DNA of 64,000 nucleotides from Alkalibacillus filiformis (GTDB lineage: Bacteria; Bacillota; Bacilli; Bacillales; Alkalibacillaceae), in the NCBI RefSeq assembly GCF_030814115.1, contig NZ_JAUSUP010000001.1, positions 930,001-994,000 of the forward strand. The letters are read 5' to 3'. The stretch's first letter is position 1, and each line of letters opens with the position of its first letter. The position numbers and the translations under genes are program-made. This document shows, piece after piece, positions 9,475-18,120 of this stretch. The notes under the pieces are model-generated. The model searched no databases and had not been told where the DNA came from. It saw only the letters and a list, made by a program, of their open reading frames with translations.

Positions 9475-11181
9475 TTATTTTTGTGGAAGTGAAACCTTTA
9501 TTGTTGTTCCTACCTCTTCACGGCTTTCGATTTGAATGTGACCATCATGTGCTTCTGTAATATGCCTTACAATTGACAGCCCAAGTCCCGTTCCGCCTGA
9601 ATGTCTACTTCTTGCTTTATCAACGCGGTAGAAACGTTCAAAAATTCGATTGTGGAATTTCTCTGCAATTCCGATCCCATCATCTTGTACTTTAATTAGA
9701 ACATCCGCATCTTCTTTTTCAATGATTAACGTGATTTCTCCGCCTTCATTTGTGTATTGAATTGAATTTGAGATTAAATTCAATGCTAGTTGATATAAGC
9801 GGTAATAATCAGCATGAATCTCTAAATCTTCGTCAACATTATAATTTAAGTTTAATTTTTTCTCTTGAGCTGGTTGTTCTACAATAGCCTTTATATCGTT
9901 AACTAATTTAGATGCTGTAAACGTAGAGCGTTTTAACTCATACTCATCCTTTTCTAAAACAGATAAATCTAATAAATCTTGGACGAGAATATTTAAACGT
10001 TTACTTTCTTTCTTCATAATCTTTAAAAATTGCTTTTGTTTTTGTTCATCAATAGAATCGTCATCTAATAACGTCTCTGCAAAGCCTTGAATGGATGTTA
10101 TTGGCGTACGCAACTCATGAGATACGTTAGCTACGAAATCCTTTCTAACACGTTCAAGTCTCTTTAAATCAGTAATATCGTGTGAAACGACTACAACACC
10201 ACGTGCATGATGACTTTCTTGATCTTTAATAGGGGCCACAAACACTTCAATAAAGCGTCCATCCTTCAGTTCAATCGATTGATGTTGTTTTGTTTCGGTA
10301 AAGATTGCTTCTTGAATAACTCCATTCAATTCATCTTGATCAACTACTTCGTAATAGATTTCACCAATAAATGGCGTCGTTTCGATTGAGAACTGTTGTA
10401 AAAATGATTCATTGACTAGACGGGTGACGCCTTTTTCGTTAATTAACAGAGCACCACTTTCCATATTATTTACAACTGTTTTTAATCTTGAGTTTTGGTT
10501 TTCATACTTTGACGTAATATACTCTAAATATCGCCCTAATCGATTAATGGACTGACTTAAGCTAGAAGCTATACCATAAGGCGCATCATGAATTCGCGCT
10601 TGATAATTACCATCTACTAATTCTTTTGAAGTCTCAGTTGCTTTAATCACTGGTTTTACATAACTGTCATATAAACGGTTACCGAAGCTCCATAGCAACA
10701 CAGTTGCAAATAATGAGAAGAAAAATACACCCCACCAAATTGTAGTACTTAAGGCTGTTAACGGTAATTTTTCAGTCGCTATTGTTAAAAACTCACCATC
10801 TTCTAGTTGATAAGTCGTGATGAGACGATCTTCTATAAGCTCTATTTCACCCACATAGTCTAAGTTACCTCTTAAATGGCGCAATACATTAAGCTCTGTT
10901 GTATTAAAAGTATGTAGGAGTCTTTCCTCTACTTCAGATTCATAAAACAAATCGACATTAAATTGTTCGTGGTAAAATACTAAGTCATGTTGAAAAGATT
11001 CAATTGACGTCATTTCTAATTGTTCAGAAATATACTCACCATTAGATTGCAACTGGCTTTCATACGAACTAATAACATAATGTTTCGCGATTTGGTTAAA
11101 AATCGCTCCAATCACTACAATAAATAAAATACTTAAAATGATATATAAAATGATTGTTCTTTTTTCAATAATATTCTTCAT
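9475..11181 (-). CDS. phoR: Phosphate-regulon sensor histidine kinase PhoR
   Basis: Membrane sensor kinase of the PhoPR phosphate-limitation system. The 568-residue protein has an N-terminal helix (about 10-32), an extracytoplasmic domain to about 145, a second helix (about 146-166), and a HAMP linker. A PAS domain lies near 230-330, followed by HisKA with the phosphorylated His in VSHELRTP (near 355) and HATPase_c with the N box LNLISNSIQY, DDGIGI and GGTGLGLSIV. It follows phoP by 3 bases and precedes polA, matching the B. subtilis order phoP-phoR-polA. Confidence 0.93.
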   Translation of the reverse strand: MKNIIEKRTIILYIILSILFIVVIGAIFNQIAKHYVISSYESQLQSNGEYISEQLEMTSIESFQHDLVFYHEQFNVDLFYESEVEERLLHTFNTTELNVLRHLRGNLDYVGEIELIEDRLITTYQLEDGEFLTIATEKLPLTALSTTIWWGVFFFSLFATVLLWSFGNRLYDSYVKPVIKATETSKELVDGNYQARIHDAPYGIASSLSQSINRLGRYLEYITSKYENQNSRLKTVVNNMESGALLINEKGVTRLVNESFLQQFSIETTPFIGEIYYEVVDQDELNGVIQEAIFTETKQHQSIELKDGRFIEVFVAPIKDQESHHARGVVVVSHDITDLKRLERVRKDFVANVSHELRTPITSIQGFAETLLDDDSIDEQKQKQFLKIMKKESKRLNILVQDLLDLSVLEKDEYELKRSTFTASKLVNDIKAIVEQPAQEKKLNLNYNVDEDLEIHADYYRLYQLALNLISNSIQYTNEGGEITLIIEKEDADVLIKVQDDGIGIAEKFHNRIFERFYRVDKARSRHSGGTGLGLSIVRHITEAHDGHIQIESREEVGTTIKVSLPQK

Positions 11182-11184
11182 GTT

Positions 11185-11871
11185 TTATCCCTCAATTTTG
11201 TATCCGACACCTCTTACCGTTTTAATTAATGTCGGTTTTTTAGGGTCATCTTCTAATTTTTCACGAAGATGACTAATGTGAACATCGACAATTCGCGTAT
11301 CTCCAATATAATCGAAATCCCAAATATCTCTTAGTAACACTTCTCGTTTTACTGGTTTTCCAATTTGTTTAGCTAAATACAGAAGTAATTCAAACTCCTT
11401 ACGAGTAAAGCTTACATGTTTACCTTGTTTATAAACTTCATAATAATCTTCATGAATTTCTACATCTTGTATATTTATAACTTTTCTGCTCTCTGTTTCA
11501 CCTCGATTAAACCTTCTTAAAACAGCTTGAATGCGAGCGACTAATTCTTTTGGGCTAAAAGGCTTTGTAAGATAATCATCAGCTCCAACATTCAGCCCTT
11601 TAATTTTATCTTCTTCTTCTCCTTTTGCTGTTAACATAATGACTGGAGTATCATTTTGATTTGATCGCATCTTTTCACATACTTTTATGCCACTTAACTT
11701 AGGTAACATTAAATCAAGTACGACTAAATCAAAAGAATTATGATCTAAACTTTGAATGGCACTTTCACCATCATGAACAATTGTCGTCATATACCCTTCT
11801 TGATTTAAATGATGCTCTATTAATGTGGTAATTGATTCTTCATCATCTACAATTAAAACTTTTATTGTCAT
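11185..11871 (-). CDS. phoP: Phosphate-regulon response regulator PhoP
   Basis: OmpR-family response regulator that activates or represses the Pho regulon under phosphate limitation. 228 residues. The receiver domain is residues 1-120 with the acidic pair DDEES near 9-13, the phosphorylated Asp in LVVLDLMLPK near residue 53, and a conserved Lys in LTKPFSP. The C-terminal winged helix (about 130-228) ends in RIVDVHISHLREKLE and VRGVGYKIE. It overlaps no neighbour and is followed 3 bases later by phoR. The upstream region has repeated TTTACA/TTTATA-like hexamers that could be PhoP boxes. Confidence 0.93.
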   Translation of the reverse strand: MTIKVLIVDDEESITTLIEHHLNQEGYMTTIVHDGESAIQSLDHNSFDLVVLDLMLPKLSGIKVCEKMRSNQNDTPVIMLTAKGEEEDKIKGLNVGADDYLTKPFSPKELVARIQAVLRRFNRGETESRKVINIQDVEIHEDYYEVYKQGKHVSFTRKEFELLLYLAKQIGKPVKREVLLRDIWDFDYIGDTRIVDVHISHLREKLEDDPKKPTLIKTVRGVGYKIEG

Positions 11872-12060
11872 TTTATACAGCCCCTAAAAGATCATTAAGT
11901 TTTTGTATGTATTCCATACTTTCATAATATAAAACTGTTGTAAACAATGAAAACATCATGCTTATATTTTTAGGTTAATATTAGTAATTCGTTATGGTAG
12001 TACGAAAATCCTTTTAAACTTTTTTAACTTGCGTAATTACATGGCTATGCAATAAGTATA
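11872..12060 (-). promoter_or_regulatory. Upstream region of phoPR, possible PhoP autoregulation
   Basis: AT-rich region with no gene. On the minus strand, roughly 11918-11949, TTTACA and TTTATA occur in direct orientation 5 bases apart, which resembles the TT(A/T)ACA repeats bound by PhoP in B. subtilis. A -10-like TATTAT overlaps the second repeat. Autoregulation of phoPR is known in B. subtilis; the sites here are only an inspection match. Confidence 0.3.
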
Positions 12061-12082
12061 CGTCTAATGCTCAAACTAAACA

Positions 12083-12107
12083 AAACACAGCCTGTTTGAC
12101 TGTGTTT
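12083..12107 (-). terminator. Terminator of the splAB operon
   Basis: On the minus strand AAACACAG and CTGTGTTT form a stem around a 9-base loop, followed by TGTTT, just after the splB stop codon. Confidence 0.7.
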
Positions 12108-12115
12108 CGCTACTA

Positions 12116-13144
12116 TTAAGTAAAGTATTCAAATTTAGCTGTAGGAAAATGCCTTTGTAAATACTCCTGCATTTTATTTTTCATTTCCTCTTGTTCTTCA
12201 TCTTTGTAAACAAACTTACTAATTCCGTATTTACCAAACTTCTTTTTTCTTTTTGTCTCATCTAATTCTAATTTCGTCATTGGATAGTTTTGTTCAATCG
12301 TTCTTTTAGCTGGTTGAGTAAAGCGATGCTGTATAAATTCAAAAGTGAGATCTTTCCTTGCAAACTCAGGAATCTGATTATCTAACTTCTCAAACATCTC
12401 TGCGTACCCTTCTTTCCATCCATCATGAAGGTATATTGGAGCAACAATAAAACCTAAAGGATAATCAGCCTCTGCAATTTTTCGCGCCGCTTCAAGACGC
12501 TCATCCAACTTTGAAGTTCCAGGCTCAAAATACTTAATAACATAGTCATCATTAATACTAAATCGAAACCGTGTTTTCCCATTATGTTTAGCATCTAACA
12601 AGTGGTCAACGTGCGCGAACTTCGTGACGAATCGTAATTTTCCATACTCCGACTCGCCAAAGTATTCAATAGCATGTTTTAATGAATGAGTTAAATGATC
12701 AATACCTACAATGTCAGACGTACATGAAGCTTCAAAACGAGTAATCTCCGGCGCTCGTTCTGCCATATATTTTTCTGCTTGTTCCAGCACTTCTTCAACA
12801 TTGACATATGTTCGAATATACGGTTTACTTCCCATGGTCGTCTGTAAATAACAGTAATGACAATGCCCCATACACCCCGTAGCGAGCGGAATTGCATATT
12901 CTGCGGACGGTTTTGATGTATCGAACTTTAACGTTTTTCTTAAACCGACAACTAAAGTCGATTTAGCCATCCTATACTTTTGAAAATGGTTATCTCCAGG
13001 CAAGTTACGCACTTGGTTATGTGATGTCGTCTCACGGATCTCAACATCCATATCTTTAAAACGATCTATCAGTTTCTTTCCTAAAGGATACTCCATTGCC
13101 TTCGGTTCAACGTATACTAACTCTGGCATAAATGGCTTAACCAT
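12116..13144 (-). CDS. splB: Spore photoproduct lyase SplB
   Basis: Radical SAM enzyme that directly reverses the thymine dimer 'spore photoproduct' during germination. 342 residues from the chosen ATG, equal to B. subtilis SplB. The CxxxCxxC cluster motif is in GCMGHCHYC (about residues 90-98). The hydrogen-donor Cys is in FEASCTSD near 141, and the C-terminus is EYFT as in B. subtilis. An upstream in-frame extension was rejected because the N-terminus then aligns less well and the ATG at 13144 overlaps the splA stop by eight bases, a coupling typical of the splAB operon. Expression is expected in the forespore. Confidence 0.95.
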   Translation of the reverse strand: MVKPFMPELVYVEPKAMEYPLGKKLIDRFKDMDVEIRETTSHNQVRNLPGDNHFQKYRMAKSTLVVGLRKTLKFDTSKPSAEYAIPLATGCMGHCHYCYLQTTMGSKPYIRTYVNVEEVLEQAEKYMAERAPEITRFEASCTSDIVGIDHLTHSLKHAIEYFGESEYGKLRFVTKFAHVDHLLDAKHNGKTRFRFSINDDYVIKYFEPGTSKLDERLEAARKIAEADYPLGFIVAPIYLHDGWKEGYAEMFEKLDNQIPEFARKDLTFEFIQHRFTQPAKRTIEQNYPMTKLELDETKRKKKFGKYGISKFVYKDEEQEEMKNKMQEYLQRHFPTAKFEYFT

Positions 13145-13397
13145 ACAAGTTACCATCTTCGCCAAAGTGATAATTGTAAGCACGCATCGCTTCTACTTCA
13201 GTTGGGAAAACAGCAATCTCATCATCTAAAGGATAATAAGTATCGTACATAAATAAGTTAAATTCACCAGGTTGATTTGGGTTTTCTACTACAGCCGCTT
13301 CTTGGACTTGCGCAACATTTTGAGCATGTGGGTTTCTATATAAAACATACACAATATCACCAGGTTCAAAATTATGGTTTTGCTCAAAGTACATCAT
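13137..13397 (-). CDS. splA: SplA, regulator of spore photoproduct lyase operon
   Basis: A small protein of 86 residues resembling B. subtilis SplA (79 residues), a TRAP-like negative regulator of splB expression. The conserved segment GDIVYVLYRNPHAQNVA is at about residues 14-30. The open frame begins at a GTG lying inside the ribosome binding site (AAAGGTGG), so I start at the ATG five bases after it; the next codon is also ATG. Its stop overlaps the splB start. Function is inferred from the homologue and the operon. Confidence 0.87.
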   Translation of the reverse strand: MMYFEQNHNFEPGDIVYVLYRNPHAQNVAQVQEAAVVENPNQPGEFNLFMYDTYYPLDDEIAVFPTEVEAMRAYNYHFGEDGNLYG

Positions 13398-13425
13398 TAG
13401 CTCCACCTTTCATTTCATTTAACAT

Positions 13426-13459
13426 TAGTATGAGTCTAAAGAGCAAAAAAATTATATGA
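13426..13459 (-). promoter_or_regulatory. Candidate sigma-G promoter of splAB
   Basis: On the minus strand CATACTA (13432-13426) matches the forespore sigma-F/G -10 consensus. TCATATA (13459-13453) upstream resembles a -35 but is 20 bases away, longer than usual. B. subtilis splAB is transcribed by sigma-G. Confidence 0.4.
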
Positions 13460-13547
13460 AAATTTTTCTTTAAACTAGACATTTAATATAAATCAATCTA
13501 TAAAAATTCTATAGAATATAGTAAAAGGAAAAAAGGAGGGAGAGGAT

Positions 13548-13793
13548 ATGGGCTGGGGTCATCGACACGATCATCACCATCACAGAAGACACCACGATAG
13601 ACACCACCATCATGATGATCACTTTGGTCATCATGGCGATCACCACTATAAACCAAAATGTTGTTGCAAATGTAAATGTACATGTCATATAGAATTTGTT
13701 TGTAAACCGAAACCTAAACCAAGGTGTTGTGAATTATTATCCAACACTTGTTTTAGAAAGAGACATTGTATTTGTGGAAGACCTTTATACTAA
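13548..13793 (+). CDS. Small His/Cys-rich protein, possible spore coat or metal-binding protein
   Basis: I do not recognise a family with certainty. The 81-residue product has a His/Asp/Arg-rich first half (over 20 His before residue 45). A Cys/Lys block follows at about 44-54 (CCCKCKCTC), then spaced Cys residues to the end. The composition recalls Bacillus CotD-type coat proteins, and the neighbour is the spore gene pair splAB. A strong ribosome binding site (AAGGAGG) sits 9 bases before the ATG, and a strong terminator follows, which supports a real gene. Metal binding is inferred from composition only. No transmembrane segment or signal peptide is visible. Confidence 0.7.
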   Translation: MGWGHRHDHHHHRRHHDRHHHHDDHFGHHGDHHYKPKCCCKCKCTCHIEFVCKPKPKPRCCELLSNTCFRKRHCICGRPLY

Positions 13794-13830
13794 TGAAATA
13801 CCAACTTCATAACTCTTCTCAATAGAAAAA

Positions 13831-13867
13831 GCGATAGACATACCGTTATTTACGGTGTGTCTATCGC
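13831..13867. terminator. Bidirectional terminator between the His/Cys-rich gene and mdh
   Basis: GCGATAGACATACCG pairs with CGGTGTGTCTATCGC around a 7-base loop, with only G-T or single mismatches. A/T-rich flanks on both sides let it serve the two convergent genes. Confidence 0.8.
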
Positions 13868-13894
13868 TATGTTATTAAATCATAAGTTCTTTTT

Positions 13895-14848
13895 TTAAGC
13901 TTCAGTATTATTGGCTAATACTTGCATGACATTTTTAACAGAATCAGCAGATTGATCTAGTTGCTGTTTTTCTTCTTCTGTTAAGTCTAACTCAAGAATT
14001 TCCTCAATTCCATTACCGCCTAAAATTGTTGGAACACCTAAGTACATATCATGGTAACCATATTCACCTTCTAAATATGCAATTGACGGTAAAATACGAC
14101 GTTGGTCTTTTAAAATGGCTTCAACCATTTCAGTTATTGACGCAGCTGGTGCGTAATAAGCTGAACCATTGCCTAGCAATCCAACGATTTCACCGCCACC
14201 TTTACGTGTACGTTCAACAATCGCATCTAGACGTTCTTCGGAAATTAATTTTTCAAGTGGAATACCTCCGGCGAATGAATAACGTAGCATTGGTACCATA
14301 TCATCACCATGACCACCAAGAACGAAACCTGTTACATCTTTAACAGAAACATTTAGCTCTTGAGCAACAAATGTCCGGAAACGAGCTGTATCTAATACCC
14401 CTGATTGACCTATGACACGATTCTTCGGTAGACCTGACTCTTTAAACACAGAATAAGTCATAGCATCAACTGGGTTCGTTAATACGATTATGAAACAATC
14501 TGGCGAATACTTCACAATTTGTTGTGTCACTTGTTTCATAATATTAGAGTTTGTTGCAACTAAATCATCACGACTCATACCAGGTTTTCTCGCGATACCG
14601 GCTGTAATGACTACTACATCGGAGTTAGCTGTCTCTTCATAATTTGAAGTACCTACAATGTTTGAATCAAACCCTTGTACCGGACTAGCTTCTAACATAT
14701 CGAGTGCTTTACCTTTCGTAGGATCTTCCATATCCGGAATATCCACTAACACTACGTCAGCTAGTTCTTTTTGAGCGGTCATCAGTGCTGTTGTTGCCCC
14801 TGTAAAACCAGCGCCAATAACTGATACTTTCTTACGTTTAATCGTCAT
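13895..14848 (-). CDS. mdh: Malate dehydrogenase
   Basis: NAD-dependent oxidation of malate to oxaloacetate in the TCA cycle. 317 residues (B. subtilis 312). The Rossmann motif [10 protein letters not shown] is near the N-terminus, followed by VDIPD at the NAD-binding acidic position. MSRDDL carries substrate-binding Arg, and GGHGDDM includes the catalytic His near 180. An upstream TTG lies inside the ribosome binding site TTGAGGAGG, so the ATG at 14848 is the start. It is the last gene of the citZ-icd-mdh cluster. Confidence 0.94.
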   Translation of the reverse strand: MTIKRKKVSVIGAGFTGATTALMTAQKELADVVLVDIPDMEDPTKGKALDMLEASPVQGFDSNIVGTSNYEETANSDVVVITAGIARKPGMSRDDLVATNSNIMKQVTQQIVKYSPDCFIIVLTNPVDAMTYSVFKESGLPKNRVIGQSGVLDTARFRTFVAQELNVSVKDVTGFVLGGHGDDMVPMLRYSFAGGIPLEKLISEERLDAIVERTRKGGGEIVGLLGNGSAYYAPAASITEMVEAILKDQRRILPSIAYLEGEYGYHDMYLGVPTILGGNGIEEILELDLTEEEKQQLDQSADSVKNVMQVLANNTEA

Positions 14849-14884
14849 TGCACTCCTCCTCAATATTCCACTATAAGATTTTTA

Positions 14885-16156
14885 TTAGTCCATGTTCTTG
14901 ATTAGTTCATCAGCGAACTCAGAACATTTAACTTCTCTTGCACCATCCATTAGACGAGCGAAGTCGTAAGTTACAACTTTGCTTCCAATTGTTTTATCCA
15001 TCGCCTTATGAATTAGCTCACTAGCTTCTCTCCAACCTAAGTGATCTAACATAAGTGTTCCAGATAAGATAACTGAAGATGGGTTAACTTTGTCTTGACC
15101 AGCATACTTCGGTGCAGTACCGTGAGTAGCTTCAAAAATAGCATGACCAGACTCGTAGTTAATATTCGCACCCGGTGCAATACCAATACCACCAACTTGT
15201 GCAGCTAGAGCATCTGAGATATAGTCACCATTTAAGTTCATCGTCGCAACTACATCAAATTCTTTTGGACGAGTTAAGATTTGTTGTAGGAAGATATCAG
15301 CAATAGCATCTTTAACTACAATCTTACCAGCTTCAACAGCTTCTTTTTCAGCTTGATCTGCTGCATCGCGACCTTTTTCTTCAGTGATTTGGTCATACTC
15401 TTTCCAAGTGAATACCTTATCGCCGTATTCACGCTCAGCTAAGTCATAACCCCATGCTTTAAATGAACCTTCAGTAAACTTCATAATGTTACCCTTGTGT
15501 ACTAAAGTAACGCTCTGTTTACCTTCATTTAATGCATATTCAATTGCAGAACGAACTAGACGTTCAGTACCTTCTTTTGATACAGGCTTAATACCGATAC
15601 CAGAAGTTTCAGGGAAGCGAATTTTGTCTACTCCCATTTCATTACGGATAAAGTCAATCACTTTACCTACTTCTTCAGTACCCTCTTGCCATTCAATACC
15701 TGCATAAATGTCCTCTGTGTTTTCACGGAAGATTTGCATATCTACATCTTCAGGACGCTTAACTGGAGATGGTACACCGCTAAAGTGACGTACTGGACGT
15801 AAGCAAGTGAATAAGTCTAACTCTTGACGTAAAGCAACGTTTAGTGAACGGATTCCTCCACCAATTGGCGTTGTTAGAGGCCCTTTAATTGCAATTTTAT
15901 AATCGCGAATTGTTTCTAAAGTTTCCTCTGGTAACCATTCGCCTGTTTTGTCATAAGCTTTTTGACCAGCTAATACTTCTGTCCATTCAATTCCTTTTTC
16001 ACCGTTGTAAGCCTTCTCTACTGCTGCTTCTAATACACGAGACGCTGCTGCCCAAATGTCAGGACCTGTACCGTCTCCTTCGATAAATGGAATAATTGCT
16101 TGATTTGGAACGTTCATTTGTCCGTTTTCTACTGTGATTTTTTCACCTTGTGTCAA
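14885..16156 (-). CDS. icd: Isocitrate dehydrogenase (NADP)
   Basis: Converts isocitrate to 2-oxoglutarate with NADP. The substrate motif [13 protein letters not shown] is near residue 110, the catalytic Tyr lies in [12 protein letters not shown], and [25 protein letters not shown] is the conserved metal and cofactor region. The frame can open at a TTG at 16162, but that codon is only two bases from AGGAGG. The TTG at 16156 is eight bases away and gives 423 residues starting MTQGEKITV, the same length and N-terminus as B. subtilis Icd. A hairpin terminator separates it from citZ. Confidence 0.94.
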   Translation of the reverse strand: MTQGEKITVENGQMNVPNQAIIPFIEGDGTGPDIWAAASRVLEAAVEKAYNGEKGIEWTEVLAGQKAYDKTGEWLPEETLETIRDYKIAIKGPLTTPIGGGIRSLNVALRQELDLFTCLRPVRHFSGVPSPVKRPEDVDMQIFRENTEDIYAGIEWQEGTEEVGKVIDFIRNEMGVDKIRFPETSGIGIKPVSKEGTERLVRSAIEYALNEGKQSVTLVHKGNIMKFTEGSFKAWGYDLAEREYGDKVFTWKEYDQITEEKGRDAADQAEKEAVEAGKIVVKDAIADIFLQQILTRPKEFDVVATMNLNGDYISDALAAQVGGIGIAPGANINYESGHAIFEATHGTAPKYAGQDKVNPSSVILSGTLMLDHLGWREASELIHKAMDKTIGSKVVTYDFARLMDGAREVKCSEFADELIKNMD

Positions 16157-16211
16157 TTTCAAAACCTCCTATTATGTTCTAGAGCCATTATATATTAAAG
16201 GAATGAACAAC

Positions 16212-16236
16212 ACAAAAGCCGGTTTCCCGGCTTTTG
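16212..16236 (-). terminator. Hairpin terminator between citZ and icd
   Basis: On the minus strand CAAAAGCCGG and CCGGCTTTTG pair around a GAAA tetraloop just after the citZ stop. The 3' arm ends in CTTTTGTG. It probably lowers read-through into icd-mdh. Confidence 0.75.
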
Positions 16237-16243
16237 GAATTCA

Positions 16244-17359
16244 TTATCTTTCTTCTAAAGAGACAAACTGCTGTTTACCTGGTCCAATGTACTCAGCACG
16301 AGGACGGATTAGACGGTTATCAGAGTACTGCTCTAAAATATGAGCTAACCAACCTGATACACGACTTACAGCAAAGATTGGTGTGAATAGATCATGATCA
16401 ATGCCTAAGCTGTGATATACAGACGCTGAATAAAAATCAACGTTTGCAGGTAAACCTTTTTCTTCTTTAATAAAGTCTTCAATTTTAACTGACATGTTGT
16501 ACCACTTAGTTTCACCAGTAATTTCAGTTAATTGACGAGACATTTCTCTTAAGTGTTTTGCACGAGGGTCACCATTTTCATAAACGCGGTGGCCCATACC
16601 CATAATTTTCTCTTTGTTAGCAAACTTATCTTTAATATAAGGGATTGCATTCTCTTCTTCGCCAATTTCTGAAAGCATCTGCATCACACGCTCGTTAGCA
16701 CCACCGTGAAGCGGACCTTTTAGAGCACCGATTGCTGCTGTTACACCTGAATATACATCAGATAATGTCGCCACACATACACGTGAAGTGAATGTTGATG
16801 CGTTTAATTCATGATCAGCATGCAACACTAGTGCTTTATTGAATGCTTCTTCTTCAATTGCTTCTGGTTCTTTACCATTTAGCATGTATAAGAAGTTACT
16901 TGCGAAGCTTAAATCTTTCTTTGGGGCTACAGGTTCTTTACCATTACGAATACGCGCAAATGCTGTAGCGATTGTTGAAATCTTAGCTTGTAAACGAAGT
17001 GCTTTACGACGGTTAGCGTCTTCATTCATTTCATCCGCTTCATCGTCGTATAAACCTAACATTGAAACTGCTGTTCTAAGTGCAGCCATTGGGTGTACAG
17101 AATCTAAATCATAAGATTTTAAATGATCAATAATTCCTTGAGGAACTTCCATTTCGTTAGCGATTTCTTGTTTAAAAGCGTCTAACTCTTCTTTAGTAGG
17201 TAGCTTTAAATTCCATAGTAAATAAACGACTTCTTCAAAGCTACAGTTCTCAGTTAAATCATCAATGTCATAACCAACATAAGTTAGTTTGTCATCGATG
17301 ATTGAGCTAATCGATGATTGTGTTGCAACGATACCTTCAAGACCTTTAGTGCTAGACAT
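16244..17359 (-). CDS. citZ: Citrate synthase CitZ
   Basis: Condenses acetyl-CoA and oxaloacetate to citrate, the entry step of the TCA cycle. 371 residues (B. subtilis CitZ 372). Active-site motifs GALKGPLHGGANE (near 215, catalytic His), GMGHRVY and DFYSASVYHSLGI are present. GAAGGAGAG precedes the ATG. It is the first gene of citZ-icd-mdh, all on the minus strand, as in B. subtilis. There the operon is controlled by CcpC and CcpA; here the leader has a 14-base palindrome at 17398-17411. Confidence 0.94.
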   Translation of the reverse strand: MSSTKGLEGIVATQSSISSIIDDKLTYVGYDIDDLTENCSFEEVVYLLWNLKLPTKEELDAFKQEIANEMEVPQGIIDHLKSYDLDSVHPMAALRTAVSMLGLYDDEADEMNEDANRRKALRLQAKISTIATAFARIRNGKEPVAPKKDLSFASNFLYMLNGKEPEAIEEEAFNKALVLHADHELNASTFTSRVCVATLSDVYSGVTAAIGALKGPLHGGANERVMQMLSEIGEEENAIPYIKDKFANKEKIMGMGHRVYENGDPRAKHLREMSRQLTEITGETKWYNMSVKIEDFIKEEKGLPANVDFYSASVYHSLGIDHDLFTPIFAVSRVSGWLAHILEQYSDNRLIRPRAEYIGPGKQQFVSLEER

Positions 17360-17397
17360 ACAATCTCTCCTTCTCTAAAAATAATGAAAACATTAGT

Positions 17398-17411
17398 GTG
17401 TATGTATACAC
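17398..17411. promoter_or_regulatory. Perfect inverted repeat in the citZ leader
   Basis: GTGTATACATACAC read on the minus strand is two perfect 6-base arms around two bases. It lies downstream of the predicted citZ -10 box and 38 bases before the start codon, where a repressor could block transcription. It does not match the CcpA cre or the CcpC site closely enough to name a regulator. Confidence 0.4.
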
Positions 17412-17430
17412 TTCTATTTACATAGCTATT

Positions 17431-17460
17431 ATTATACATCCCAATGACCATTATAAACAA
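17431..17460 (-). promoter_or_regulatory. Sigma-A promoter of citZ
   Basis: On the minus strand TTGTTT (17460-17455) and TATAAT (17436-17431) are 18 bases apart, with a perfect -10 box. Transcription would start near 17424, about 65 bases before the ATG. Confidence 0.65.
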
Positions 17461-17570
17461 AATTCTGTAGAAGTGAAACTATTTCGCTATACAAAATTCA
17501 TAAATATCAACAATACTGCATATCTGTTAATATATATTCCCTTTGAATGTGTATTTAAACATCTTGCAAT

Positions 17571-18044
17571 TTATGAAAAGAACTTCATAAAACCATCAAC
17601 TAATTGCATGACTAAATAAGCAATTCCAGCACCAATGACAGGACCAACAGCGATTCCTTGAAATAAGACAACCCCTAAAATGGTGCCGGCTATTAAAGCT
17701 GCCGTTAAATGGGGATCACTTGCCATAAGGTCCACCCCATCTTTGGCAACGTAAGCTACAAATGCACCAGCGGCAATTGCAATCCATGCATAGTACGATT
17801 TCATACTCTCAAATAGATCTGAAAATCCAATTTCACCATTAGCTATCGGGACCAAGACAGCAATTGTAATAACAACGACACCTATAAAGATCCCTTTAGA
17901 CTCAAATAACGGTAATACACGATCTTCTAAGTTTAACAATTTTATTCCTAACAATATGTAAACAGCGATTAATATCGCTTGGTTTTTTGCGATAAAACCT
18001 AACGCTAAAAGTACAAGCAAAAATAAAGTCGAAGATGATAACAC
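17571..18044 (-). CDS. ytwI: DUF441 family membrane protein YtwI
   Basis: A small integral membrane protein of about 157 residues with four or five predicted helices. Conserved stretches include AKNQ near the N-terminus, VPIANGEIGF, and AVGPVIGAGIAYLVMQL at the C-terminus, typical of the DUF441 family. Its function is unknown. The open frame extends 16 codons upstream, but starting at the GTG at 18044 matches B. subtilis YtwI length (154) and N-terminus and leaves room for a promoter shared with the divergent ytvI. The neighbourhood citZ-ytwI-ytvI is as in B. subtilis. Confidence 0.85.
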   Translation of the reverse strand: MLSSSTLFLLVLLALGFIAKNQAILIAVYILLGIKLLNLEDRVLPLFESKGIFIGVVVITIAVLVPIANGEIGFSDLFESMKSYYAWIAIAAGAFVAYVAKDGVDLMASDPHLTAALIAGTILGVVLFQGIAVGPVIGAGIAYLVMQLVDGFMKFFS

Positions 18045-18120
18045 AATAATACCAACCTTTGCTAATTTTTTTCTATAATTAATCCATATCAAAGTCGATC
18101 ATCTGTTTAGGAGTTATAGT

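Noticed and set aside
13498-13683. Minus-strand Asp/His-rich frame opposite the His/Cys-rich gene
   Set aside because: The plus strand has the strong ribosome binding site, coat-like composition and downstream terminator; the minus frame only mirrors CAT/GAT codons.
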